From the NCBI GenBank assembly GCA_019323495.1, contig JAHWHE010000050.1, positions 1 through 10,253 of the forward strand: a DNA stretch of 10,253 bases. The letters run 5' to 3'. Below the pieces are notes generated by a model. It did not search any database. It was not told the DNA's origin and was given only the letters and a program-made list of their open reading frames with translations. Shown here in pieces: positions 1 through 6,293 of this stretch. This DNA comes from Candidatus Woesearchaeota archaeon. Lineage in GTDB: Archaea > Nanobdellota > Nanobdellia > Woesearchaeales > WJKV01. A program made the translations under genes and the position numbers. Numbering within the stretch: position 1 is the stretch's first letter; each line of letters opens with the position of its first letter.

Positions 1-1145
1 ATTTCTTTGTCCAGTTGTCCGTTTTGTTCTGGTGGGCAGAGTGACCTGACGAATCTTTCATAAGATCGGATGAGCCCAGACAGATATCTGACATTCAAAT
101 GTCCGTTTAACTGTGCTAGGTTAAGATTCGTCAGTTTGTCTATCAGGTCCGCCCTAACTACATTATTGATGAACATGTGTCTTCTTTGGCTTCTTGTCTT
201 TTCAAGCCTTAGATTAGGGTATAGAATGTGCTTGTATGCCAATGAGAAGCTTGTATAGAACTTGATAAGTTTGTCTATCTGCTCATTATTGTCTTTGTCA
301 GAAGCCCCCCGTTCAAATCTATCCAGGATGTGGCTGGATATTGCTTTGTGTGTGTCTTTGACCAAGACCTCCAGCATTTCCTCTGCAACTTCTGGCATTT
401 TTGTCTTTTTTGCGATCTTCTGCATGTCTCGCATTCTATTATTGTATGTCCTCATTGCTTCTTTCCAATCATTAACAACTGCAGAAGATCCCTTGAATGC
501 ATAATCTATACTGACTTTGTTCCACAACTGCAGGAAAATGTGCTTCCATGGATCTACGTTATGCACAAGATTCAATTTTTTGCTTTCTTCTTCTATAATT
601 GCTTGGCTAGTTGCATACACATTTGCAGCAGTTGTATCGTAACCGCCATTCGTTTCAGAAGAGTATAGCTTATTGCTGAATCTATTAAGGAATGCCTTTG
701 AAGTGCTGATCCTGTTTCGCAAATCGCGATATTCCTTGGCAATGTCTTCTGCAAGTTCCAGTCCTGTTTTCCTTTTTTTGTCTGAGAAAAATGATGCGAT
801 TGATCTGAAAATTCCTTTTTTGTATGCTTCTGCAAGCCCCTTTCCAATCTTTTCAACCAAAGCAGCTGCATTGTATCTGTTGTTCTCTGGCTTTGGAAGC
901 TTATTGTACCTTTCCCAGAAAAGGTCTTTTATTTCCTCTGGCAGCTCTTCTTCTTCCAGATGAACCCTGCACAATTCCTTTTCTAGCTCTGATGCGGGAT
1001 CATGGCCTTCAACTTCGTCTCCGAAAAGAGCGCATTTCAACAAGTAGGTGCCTATTTCCAATGAAGTTAAAGGATAAGAAATAATTCTTCTAATTAAACC
1101 TGGCTGATTATATCCATTATTCGATTGCTCTTTGCTGGGCTCCAT
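1..1145 (-). CDS. Unrecognised charged, probably helical protein, N-terminal part (3' end beyond window)
   Basis: An uninterrupted frame of 381 codons runs from an ATG whose A is at 1145 to the left edge with no stop, so the protein is longer than 381 residues. It begins MEPSKEQSNNGYNQPGLIRR. I do not recognise the family. The visible part has no signal peptide or clear membrane segment and is rich in Lys, Glu, Asn and Arg. Several stretches look helical and amphipathic, for example around residues 88-150 (ALVEKIGKGLAEAYKKG, then a KDKKRK-like basic patch) and 235-275 (acidic/basic alternation after MRDMQKIAKKTK). There are few Cys and no obvious nucleotide-binding or catalytic motif. The start is supported by a TATA box (1171-1178) whose spacing predicts an almost leaderless transcript. 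It follows the receptor lipoprotein gene on the same strand but has its own promoter. Likely cytosolic; function unknown. The frame is confident, the role is not. Confidence 0.85.
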   Translation of the reverse strand, partial: MEPSKEQSNNGYNQPGLIRRIISYPLTSLEIGTYLLKCALFGDEVEGHDPASELEKELCRVHLEEEELPEEIKDLFWERYNKLPKPENNRYNAAALVEKIGKGLAEAYKKGIFRSIASFFSDKKRKTGLELAEDIAKEYRDLRNRISTSKAFLNRFSNKLYSSETNGGYDTTAANVYATSQAIIEEESKKLNLVHNVDPWKHIFLQLWNKVSIDYAFKGSSAVVNDWKEAMRTYNNRMRDMQKIAKKTKMPEVAEEMLEVLVKDTHKAISSHILDRFERGASDKDNNEQIDKLIKFYTSFSLAYKHILYPNLRLEKTRSQRRHMFINNVVRADLIDKLTNLNLAQLNGHLNVRYLSGLIRSYERFVRSLCPPEQNGQLDKE

Positions 1146-1170
1146 CCTATATAATATTAGAGTAAAGCGA

Positions 1171-1178
1171 TTTATAAA
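1171..1178 (-). promoter_or_regulatory. TATA box of the unknown gene at 1-1145
   Basis: On the minus strand the box reads TTTATAAA, preceded by CGAAAGC, a plausible purine-rich TFB recognition element. The start codon A is at position 34 counted from the first T of the box, so transcription should begin about 0-4 bases before the ATG. No Shine-Dalgarno sequence fits in that space. Confidence 0.75.
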
Positions 1179-1211
1179 GCTTTCGATTTGTGATTACTTT
1201 CAAGTGGTGTT

Positions 1212-1236
1212 AAAAAAGAAAGAAAAGAAAGAAGAA
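1212..1236 (-). terminator. U-rich terminator after the receptor lipoprotein gene
   Basis: Starting two bases after the TAA stop of the lipoprotein gene, the minus strand is an unbroken pyrimidine tract of 25 bases, 20 of them T, ending in six T. Archaeal RNA polymerase terminates at U-rich tracts without needing a hairpin, and none is visible here. The next gene has its own promoter about 35 bases on, which fits a transcription boundary. Confidence 0.75.
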
Positions 1237-1237
1237 T

Positions 1238-2365
1238 TTATTCGTAATCTACGAGCTCTCCGTTCTTGAAAGTCTTCTTTGCGTATTCTGCATATACCAG
1301 ATCCCCATTCTCATCAAACTCGATACTACCTGAAACTCCTTGATATTCAGGCATTTCGTACAAGGCATTCTTGATTGCCTCTGGATCTGTGCCAACTTTT
1401 TTCATGGCATCTGCAAAGATGTATACTGCGTCGTAAGCTTGCGGAGTTCCTACTACAACACTGTCTCCTCCTGTTATGGCCAAGACTTTCTGCTTGAATT
1501 CCTCTGGGAAAGGAGTAAATGGTACAAGATAAATAATTCCTTCTGCAGCATCTCCTGCATCGGTGAAGATTTTTGGATCATCCCATGCATCTGCACCAAG
1601 GATTTGAGCTTCTACGCCAAGCTCTTTCATCTGCTTTAAGCCTGTTATAATATCATCAGTATATGCTGGAAAAAATATCAGATCAGGTTCTGCAGCCTTT
1701 ATCTTTGCAAGACTTGTCCTTAAGTCTCTGCTGCTCATCTCGAATGACTCTGATGTGACAATCTCTCCACCCAATTCTTTGAACACTTGCTCAAAGACAT
1801 CCCTGATTCCAACGCAGTAGTCGCTTAAACAATATAGTGTTGCTGCTTTTCTTGCATTCAATTCATTATATGCGAATTCTGCAGCCATCTTTCCTTGGAA
1901 TAAATCAGATGGATAATCTCGGAAAATGTAATCTCCTGCGGTTGTAATTGCGGGATTAGAACTGGTCGGAGAAATCATTACTGTTTTGCCTTCTGCGATA
2001 GGTGCAGCTGCCAATGTTTCTGCAGAACAAGCTCCTCCTACAATAGCTGGAACCTTGTCTATGTTTACTAATTTGTTTGCAGCGTTTGTTGCATCCTTTG
2101 CATTACAGATGCCGTCTTCTGCAAATATCTCCAGCATCCTTCCGTTGATTCCGCCTGCAGCATTGATTTCATCTGCTGCGAGTTTCGCTCCTTCCAATGC
2201 GTTCAAACCTACGTTTGCAGCATTGCCTGTCAACGGACCGATGAATCCAATCTTTATAGGTTCTTTTATCTCCATTTTTTCAGCTGGCTTCAATTCTGTT
2301 GGTGCGCAGCTAACCAGCATGACTGCGACGAGTAAAATTGAAAATATTAGCAATATTTTTTTCAT
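1238..2365 (-). CDS. LivJ-type branched-chain amino acid receptor lipoprotein (ABC substrate-binding protein)
   Basis: The 375-residue protein matches the periplasmic-binding-protein type I receptor family typified by LivJ/LivK, at the family's usual length. Residues 1-20 form a lipoprotein signal: basic MKK, a hydrophobic core, and lipobox LVSC with Cys20 as the likely lipid anchor. The mature domain opens with IKIGFIGPLTGNAA (37-50), then GAKLAADEINAAGGINGR (59-76), the usual first lobe. GGACSAETLAAAPIAEGK (110-127) and SPTSSNP (132-138) lie where family members contact the ligand alpha-carboxylate and amino groups. Cys87 and Cys113 are spaced like the conserved LIVBP disulfide; Cys179 and Cys184 could form a second. 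It would bind an amino acid or similar small ligand outside the membrane, but the specificity cannot be read. No permease or ATPase genes lie beside it. It is the only gene here with a strong Shine-Dalgarno sequence and a longer leader. Confidence 0.93.
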   Translation of the reverse strand: MKKILLIFSILLVAVMLVSCAPTELKPAEKMEIKEPIKIGFIGPLTGNAANVGLNALEGAKLAADEINAAGGINGRMLEIFAEDGICNAKDATNAANKLVNIDKVPAIVGGACSAETLAAAPIAEGKTVMISPTSSNPAITTAGDYIFRDYPSDLFQGKMAAEFAYNELNARKAATLYCLSDYCVGIRDVFEQVFKELGGEIVTSESFEMSSRDLRTSLAKIKAAEPDLIFFPAYTDDIITGLKQMKELGVEAQILGADAWDDPKIFTDAGDAAEGIIYLVPFTPFPEEFKQKVLAITGGDSVVVGTPQAYDAVYIFADAMKKVGTDPEAIKNALYEMPEYQGVSGSIEFDENGDLVYAEYAKKTFKNGELVDYE

Positions 2366-2372
2366 TTTATAA

Positions 2373-2379
2373 CCCTCTC
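2373..2379 (-). promoter_or_regulatory. Shine-Dalgarno site of the receptor lipoprotein gene
   Basis: GAGAGGG on the minus strand ends seven bases before the ATG at 2365. It is the only convincing ribosome binding site in front of a gene in this window, and it fixes the lipoprotein start directly before the MKK signal peptide. Confidence 0.8.
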
Positions 2380-2406
2380 TAGTTTTTATTTTTCATTACA
2401 TTAATA

Positions 2407-2414
2407 TATATAAA
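2407..2414 (-). promoter_or_regulatory. TATA box of the receptor lipoprotein gene
   Basis: TTTATATA on the minus strand matches the archaeal TATA consensus. The ATG lies at position 50 from its first T, so a start site near 2383 would give a leader of about 18 bases carrying the Shine-Dalgarno site. A tandem 8-base direct repeat, ATATAGAA twice (plus strand, 2432-2447), sits just upstream; it may be a protein site or simple AT-rich sequence. Confidence 0.65.
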
Positions 2415-2448
2415 TTTATTGGCTAATTTGTATATAGAAATATAGAAT

Positions 2449-2922
2449 TCAGTTCTTTTTTCTTGAAACATTTGTCAGGAACTGCCGGTCTATCTCTGAG
2501 AAATATTCACCTACTCTTTCCCTGATTGAATTCAACAAGTAATTCTCAATCTTTTCCTTGAAGACGTGCGCCAGCTTGTCGTTTTCAGTTATCCTGTAGT
2601 TGTTTGCGACTTTTTCTATCAAGAACAATTCCCTTAGCCTTCTTGTCTGTCTTCGAAGATTGCTGCTTGCGACGCCGGTCATTGGCAGCTTGTGCCTTTT
2701 CCTTATTTTCTTGACCTCATCTTCTATCTGCTTGCTGTTCAGCTCTTTTTTCAGCAATAATGCGTAAAGAACATCAACAATGACATCCCTGCTGTCTCCT
2801 GGCTGCAATAATCCTATTGACAAGCATAATTTAGAAACTAAGTCCCGGTTTTTTACTTTGAAAGGCCTCTCGTACTTTCTTAGTGTCAATTCTGCCAAAG
2901 CAGTGTCTCTTGATTTAATCAT
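2449..2922 (-). CDS. Small conserved-looking winged-helix-like protein
   Basis: This 157-residue basic protein begins MIKSRDTALAELTLRKYERP. Residues 47-60 (VIVDVLYALLLKKE) look like the first helix of a winged-helix fold. Residues 61-78 form a second helix, 84-102 (ASSNLRRQTRRLRELFLI) a basic recognition-like helix, and 103-113 (EKVANNYRITE) a short wing. A helical tail (116-148) could serve in dimerisation. Probably a DNA-binding regulator or chromatin-associated protein; the targets are unknown and no ligand domain is present. I chose the ATG at 2922 and not an in-frame TTG at 2931: the TATA box at 2947-2954 puts this ATG at position 33, matching the leaderless spacing of neighbouring genes, whereas the TTG would lie upstream of the expected transcription start. 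It follows ileS on the same strand with a 47-base gap that holds its own promoter. Confidence 0.8.
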   Translation of the reverse strand: MIKSRDTALAELTLRKYERPFKVKNRDLVSKLCLSIGLLQPGDSRDVIVDVLYALLLKKELNSKQIEDEVKKIRKRHKLPMTGVASSNLRRQTRRLRELFLIEKVANNYRITENDKLAHVFKEKIENYLLNSIRERVGEYFSEIDRQFLTNVSRKKN

Positions 2923-2946
2923 TGGAAGCAAAGAAGATATTACAGA

Positions 2947-2954
2947 TATTTAAA
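2947..2954 (-). promoter_or_regulatory. TATA box of the winged-helix-like gene
   Basis: TTTAAATA on the minus strand, preceded by CAAAAAGA. It lies in the short gap after the ileS stop codon. The ATG at 2922 is position 33 from the first T, predicting a leaderless mRNA, so this gene need not depend on ileS read-through. Confidence 0.7.
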
Positions 2955-2969
2955 TCTTTTTGAAAGCGA

Positions 2970-5900
2970 TTATAACTTGTTGAAGAAAACAGTAATTTCT
3001 TCTCCTTTTACCTTGAAGGATTCCTTGTGCTCGTAAGAATCTGAAGGATCGTCAGTGCTGGTGAATGTCTTGACAGCTCCTGTTTTCAACCCTATCTCTT
3101 TTTCCTGCTCTTTCATCTGGTCATAGATCGTGGCAGGCACTTTCACAAATATGTCTATCTTGTCAGACTTCTGCAGACCTGCATTTTTTCTTGCTGCCTG
3201 CGTGTTCCTGACTATTTCACGCGCGAAACCTTCTGCAAGTAATATAGGATCCTGCTCAGTATTTAGATATATCCAGCCGTACTTGAATTCAATCTCTTTG
3301 TAAGGTTCTGCAACTGCTTTTTCAACCATAAGGTGCTTCTGAAGAACAGTGATTGTTGCGCCGTTCATGTTCAAGTCGTATTTTCCTTCCTGTTTTATTC
3401 TTTCTATTACTGCTGTCGGGCTCTTTGTTGTCAATGCTGCAATTATCTGTGTGCTTAGCTCTCCAAAATCAGGAGCAAGCTTTGAATAATCGAATTTAGC
3501 AGTTTCTTGCGCTTTTTCGAATTTTTCAACTACCTTGACAGTCTTTATGTTTGCCTGTGACAGTGTGATGTTGGATAATTTTTCTATCGCTGTCTTTGCA
3601 GCGCCTGTTGTTTCGACAATCATTTCTTTTATCGGCCATCTCCTTCCTATCTGCAATTTTTCCCTTAAAGCAAGAGCGCTGGTCACGACTGTCTGGACTA
3701 TCTCAATCTGTTTTTCCAGTTCTTTGTTAATCTTTGCGTCGCTGTGCTTAGGCCATTCGTACAGATGTATGCTCTCTGTCTTCAAGCCAAATGCTTCTTT
3801 CAAGTTCTGGTACATCATTTCTGTGATAAATGGTGCAGTAGGGCACATCATCTTGAGCACGCCCAGTAGAGTTTCATACAAGCAATATACTACGACGCTC
3901 TTTTCTTCTTCGCTGCCAATGCTTGCTTTTTCTCTGACTAGCTGGATGTAGTTCCTGCTCAATTCCAGGAATAATTCCTCTATGATCTCAGGAATCTCGT
4001 CCAATCTGTATTGCTCATATAGTTCAGTAACATTTTTTATTGTGCTGTTAAGCTTGCTGATTATGTATTTCTCTTCAATATTGTATCTTTCTTCTTCTAG
4101 CGTGCCGAGCGTTCTTGGATTTAAATCCAGTTGTTTTGCCAAGTCTATCAAGTATTTGTGCAAGTTCCATAATACTATCAAATTTCGATGAACCTGATTT
4201 ATCTCGTCCCAGCTGAAATTAATGTCAAGACCTGCAGTTTGTCTGCTGAAGTACGCCCTTAGTGCGTCAGACCCTACTTTTTCTGTTATCTCTTTCGGCA
4301 GGATGATGTTGCCGAGACTCTTGGACATCTTCTGTCCGCCGACTTGAGTCAAGAAACCGTGCATGTAAACATTGCTGAAGCTTTTGTCCCTGAAGCCTAT
4401 CATGCTGCAGACCATCAAGACATTAAACCAGCCTCTGATTTGGTCTTTTCCTTCTAATATGAAATCCGCAGGCCATAGTTTCTTTAGGAGATCGTCTCTC
4501 CTAGGAAAATCAAGACAATTCCAGCATGCTGTTCCTGCGTCTATCCAGACATCCAGCACGTCTGGGATCCTTTTCATTGTTCCGCCGCAATCGCATTCAA
4601 AAGTTACTTTATCAATGTGCGGAATGTGCAGATTTTCAGGAGCTGTTCCTGCCATCTCTATCAATTCTTCCCTATTTTCAGGAACTGTGTGCTGGTTGCA
4701 TTTGTCGCAGACCCAGACCGGGACAGGAGTTCCCCAGAATCTTTGCTTTGTAATGCTATTGTCTCTAAGGTTCCTCAGCCAGCTGTCGAATGCATTCTTC
4801 GCTGTTTCCGGGACCCAGTAAATGTCTTTATTCAATTCAACCATTTCTGTCTTCAGGTCCTCTGTCTTGAAGAACCATTGGTTGGTCAATCTAAACACGA
4901 CAGGATACTTGCATCTCTGGCAGTGAGGATATTCGTGTTCCACAGGAGTTATTGCTATCAAGCATCCGCTTTCTTCTAATGCCCGCAAGAATTTTTTATC
5001 ATCCTTCTTTGCGTGCCATCCTGAGAATATACCCATGTCTTTAGGAAAAAATCCATTAGGCTGCAAATTATTGAAAGGTGGAATGTCGTAAGATCGGCAG
5101 GCCTCAAAATCCTCTGGACCGCAGCCAGGAGCTGTATGAACCAGGCCGCTGCCTGCGCTAGTATCACAATAATCTTCTGTAAGTATGACAGTGCAAACAT
5201 TAGGATGATCTTTTTTCAGCTCGTCATAGTGCTTGCCAAGTTCTTTTTGCAACGGGTGTATGTATTCTGTTCCTTCCAATTTATCGCCCATGAATTCTTC
5301 AAGAATCACTAGCGATTTCTCAGCAACAGCCTGCACAACAGGCCCTGCCAATGCTTTTGCAACTATCCATATCTCGTTTTCTACTTTTGCTCTTACGTAT
5401 TCTATGCTAGGATTGACCATGACTGCCAGGTTGTAAGGGATTGTCCAGGGAGTTGTCGTCCAAACAATCAAGAATTCGTTTTCTTTATTCTTTAATTTGA
5501 ATTTCAGGAAAACGCTTTCTTCTTTGACATTCTCGTATTCCAGCTCGTGTTTTGCACACGCTGTTTCACAGTCGTGGCACCAGGTCATCACTTTCAGTCC
5601 TTCGTATAATCTGTTCTGCTCGTCTGCTTTCTTTATCAGCCACCATATTCCTTCTATGTATTCTGTTGAAACAGGAAGATACGGATCGCTGAAATCAAGC
5701 CAGACACCCATCTTTTGAAGGACGTCTGTCATTATGTGGGTCGTTTCCATTGAGAATTTGAAGCATTCGTCTGTAAATTTTTCAACACCGAATTTTATGA
5801 CATCATCTTTTGTAACTAATTTATTATTTTTCAGAACTCTCCTTTCCACTGACAAGCCGTGCATGTCATAGCCTGCCCTGTCCCATACATCAAAGCCGTT

Positions 5901-6116
5901 CATTCTTTTGTAACGAAGTATCATGTCCTTTAGTGAATGGTTCCAGGCCTGGCCTCCGTGCAAATCGCCTGAAGTGTATGGCGGGCCTTGGAGGAAATAG
6001 AATTTCTTATTGCCTTTGTTCCTATCTCTAACTTTGTCATAGATTTTTTGGTTCTTCCAAAACGATAATATTGCTTTTTCGATCTGTGCGAAATCGAATT
6101 TGCCTATATTTGCCAT
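2970..6116 (-). CDS. ileS: Isoleucyl-tRNA synthetase, archaeal/eukaryotic type, altered HIGH motif
   Basis: This class I enzyme charges tRNA-Ile with isoleucine in the cytosol. With the ATG at 6116 it has 1048 residues, normal for the family. In order: FDFAQIEKAILSFW (7-20); GPPY (44-47); the HIGH position, which reads HGGQ (53-56) instead of H-x-G-H; GYDMHGLSVE (82-91); a CxxC (180, 183); the CP1 editing domain with TTTPWT (220-225) and GSGLVHTAPGCGPED (322-336); CQRC (399-402); RFWGTP (459-464); a Zn-ribbon-like CDKC (470-473) paired with CDCGG (508-512); a canonical KMSKS (596-600); then the anticodon-binding region and the REIVRNTQAARKNAGLQ element near the C-terminus. An in-frame TTG at 6176 and an ATG at 6125 lie upstream, but the TATA box at 6140-6147 puts ATG 6116 at leaderless spacing, and the family start fits. 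Its upstream region may be regulated by an Ile-rich leader ORF. Identity is certain; the effect of HGGQ is unknown. Confidence 0.97.
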   Translation of the reverse strand: MANIGKFDFAQIEKAILSFWKNQKIYDKVRDRNKGNKKFYFLQGPPYTSGDLHGGQAWNHSLKDMILRYKRMNGFDVWDRAGYDMHGLSVERRVLKNNKLVTKDDVIKFGVEKFTDECFKFSMETTHIMTDVLQKMGVWLDFSDPYLPVSTEYIEGIWWLIKKADEQNRLYEGLKVMTWCHDCETACAKHELEYENVKEESVFLKFKLKNKENEFLIVWTTTPWTIPYNLAVMVNPSIEYVRAKVENEIWIVAKALAGPVVQAVAEKSLVILEEFMGDKLEGTEYIHPLQKELGKHYDELKKDHPNVCTVILTEDYCDTSAGSGLVHTAPGCGPEDFEACRSYDIPPFNNLQPNGFFPKDMGIFSGWHAKKDDKKFLRALEESGCLIAITPVEHEYPHCQRCKYPVVFRLTNQWFFKTEDLKTEMVELNKDIYWVPETAKNAFDSWLRNLRDNSITKQRFWGTPVPVWVCDKCNQHTVPENREELIEMAGTAPENLHIPHIDKVTFECDCGGTMKRIPDVLDVWIDAGTACWNCLDFPRRDDLLKKLWPADFILEGKDQIRGWFNVLMVCSMIGFRDKSFSNVYMHGFLTQVGGQKMSKSLGNIILPKEITEKVGSDALRAYFSRQTAGLDINFSWDEINQVHRNLIVLWNLHKYLIDLAKQLDLNPRTLGTLEEERYNIEEKYIISKLNSTIKNVTELYEQYRLDEIPEIIEELFLELSRNYIQLVREKASIGSEEEKSVVVYCLYETLLGVLKMMCPTAPFITEMMYQNLKEAFGLKTESIHLYEWPKHSDAKINKELEKQIEIVQTVVTSALALREKLQIGRRWPIKEMIVETTGAAKTAIEKLSNITLSQANIKTVKVVEKFEKAQETAKFDYSKLAPDFGELSTQIIAALTTKSPTAVIERIKQEGKYDLNMNGATITVLQKHLMVEKAVAEPYKEIEFKYGWIYLNTEQDPILLAEGFAREIVRNTQAARKNAGLQKSDKIDIFVKVPATIYDQMKEQEKEIGLKTGAVKTFTSTDDPSDSYEHKESFKVKGEEITVFFNKL

Positions 6117-6139
6117 TTTTATCATGAAACAGGGTATTG

Positions 6140-6147
6140 TTTTTAAA
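6140..6147 (-). promoter_or_regulatory. Proximal TATA box of ileS
   Basis: TTTAAAAA on the minus strand, preceded by CACTAAA. The ATG at 6116 is position 32 from the first T, so the predicted transcript is leaderless and starts with MANIGKF. This makes the upstream in-frame TTG (6176) and ATG (6125) unlikely starts for this transcript. Confidence 0.65.
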
Positions 6148-6156
6148 TTTAGTGCT

Positions 6157-6195
6157 TTCTCTAGGGGTTCTTCCAACCATTTAAACCATAGAGAA
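6157..6195 (-). other. Second hairpin in the ileS upstream region
   Basis: Bases 6157-6163 (TTCTCTA on the plus strand) are perfectly complementary to 6189-6195 (TAGAGAA), and the inner tetramers 6166-6169 (GGTT) and 6184-6187 (AACC) extend the stem across a small internal loop. It lies between the leader-ORF hairpin and the proximal ileS TATA box. No U-run follows it on the minus strand. It could be part of an RNA switch or a chance fold. Confidence 0.4.
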
Positions 6196-6204
6196 GGCTA
6201 AAAT

Positions 6205-6255
6205 GGCACTATCTAGATAATACCTATGATTTCGATAGCTTGTATCATCAGTGCC
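6205..6255 (-). promoter_or_regulatory. Candidate attenuator hairpin upstream of ileS
   Basis: As minus-strand RNA this folds into an outer 6-bp stem (GGCACU 6255-6250 with AGUGCC 6210-6205), a 5-base bulge, an 8-bp stem (GAUGAUAC 6249-6242 with GUAUUAUC 6223-6216), then a 4-bp stem (CUAU/AUAG) around a 7-base loop. The 8-bp stem contains a G-U pair that would be an A-C mismatch in plus-strand RNA, so the fold favours a minus-strand transcript. UUUU follows at 6203-6200. The 3' arm can also pair with GCACU at 6155-6151, giving a competing fold around the second hairpin. The Ile codons of the leader ORF lie inside the hairpin, so translation would disrupt it. Inferred from base pairing only. 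Confidence 0.45.
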
Positions 6256-6263
6256 GATTTCAT
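6213..6263 (-). CDS. Candidate 16-residue Ile-rich leader peptide upstream of ileS
   Basis: An ATG at 6263 opens 16 codons ending in TAG (6215-6213): MKSALMIQAIEIIGII. Six residues (7, 10, 12, 13, 15, 16) are isoleucine, using all three Ile codons, and five of them fall in the last seven codons. About one Ile would be expected by chance in a peptide this size at this base composition. The ATG is position 31 from the first T of a TTTAAATA box (6293-6286), the same spacing as for the leaderless genes in this window. It lies 97 bases upstream of the isoleucyl-tRNA synthetase start, on the same strand, and overlaps the attenuator-like hairpin. By analogy with bacterial biosynthetic leader peptides, ribosome stalling at Ile codons could control read-through into ileS. 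It could instead be a chance ORF, since such short ORFs are common. Confidence 0.42.
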   Translation of the reverse strand: MKSALMIQAIEIIGII

Positions 6264-6270
6264 GCTGTTT

Positions 6271-6280
6271 GGAAAAAGAA
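6271..6280 (-). terminator. Short U-rich tract after the metallopeptidase gene
   Basis: TTCTTTTTCC on the minus strand begins 9 bases after the TAA stop. It could end the metallopeptidase transcript in the archaeal hairpin-free manner, but it is short and it also lies between the next TATA-like box and its predicted start site. Confidence 0.3.
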
Positions 6281-6285
6281 GGAGA

Positions 6286-6293
6286 TATTTAAA
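6286..6293 (-). promoter_or_regulatory. Distal TATA-like box, possible promoter of the Ile-rich leader and ileS
   Basis: TTTAAATA on the minus strand is identical to the box of the winged-helix-like gene. It predicts a transcription start near 6260-6263, at the ATG of the 16-codon ORF and just before the hairpin at 6255. It overlaps the TTT-TAA end of the metallopeptidase gene, so part of the match may be forced by coding sequence. The upstream element (GCAACT) is only a modest TFB-site match. Confidence 0.45.

Noticed and set aside
262..1084. Several overlapping plus-strand ORFs across 262-1084
   Set aside because: They are antisense to the continuous minus-strand frame 1-1145, have biased Ser/Phe/Leu-rich translations typical of antisense frames, and lack promoters.
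2432..2447. Tandem direct repeat ATATAGAA x2 as an operator
   Set aside because: It is too short and AT-rich to call. It is noted with the promoter at 2407-2414 but not claimed as a regulatory site.
2923..2931. Upstream TTG start adding three residues to the winged-helix-like protein
   Set aside because: The TTG would lie upstream of the transcription start predicted from the TATA box; the ATG at 2922 fits the local spacing rule.
6117..6176. 20-residue N-terminal extension of ileS from a TTG at 6176
   Set aside because: It needs a rare start codon and runs through the ileS TATA box. The family normally begins close to FDFxxIExxIL, and ATG 6116 fits the leaderless spacing.
6177..6187. Extra TATA-like TTTAAA between the two hairpins
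   Set aside because: No start codon or ORF lies at the 31-34 spacing on either strand; it is more likely part of the hairpin loop.
6205..6262. C/D-box guide RNA, because the minus strand holds CTGATGAT, close to a C box
   Set aside because: No D box (CUGA) or D'/C' pair occurs at the expected distances, and the base before TGATGA is C where a purine is expected.
6117..6288. T-box-like riboswitch upstream of ileS
   Set aside because: No T-box consensus or specifier-loop arrangement is visible, and T-boxes are known from bacteria, not archaea.
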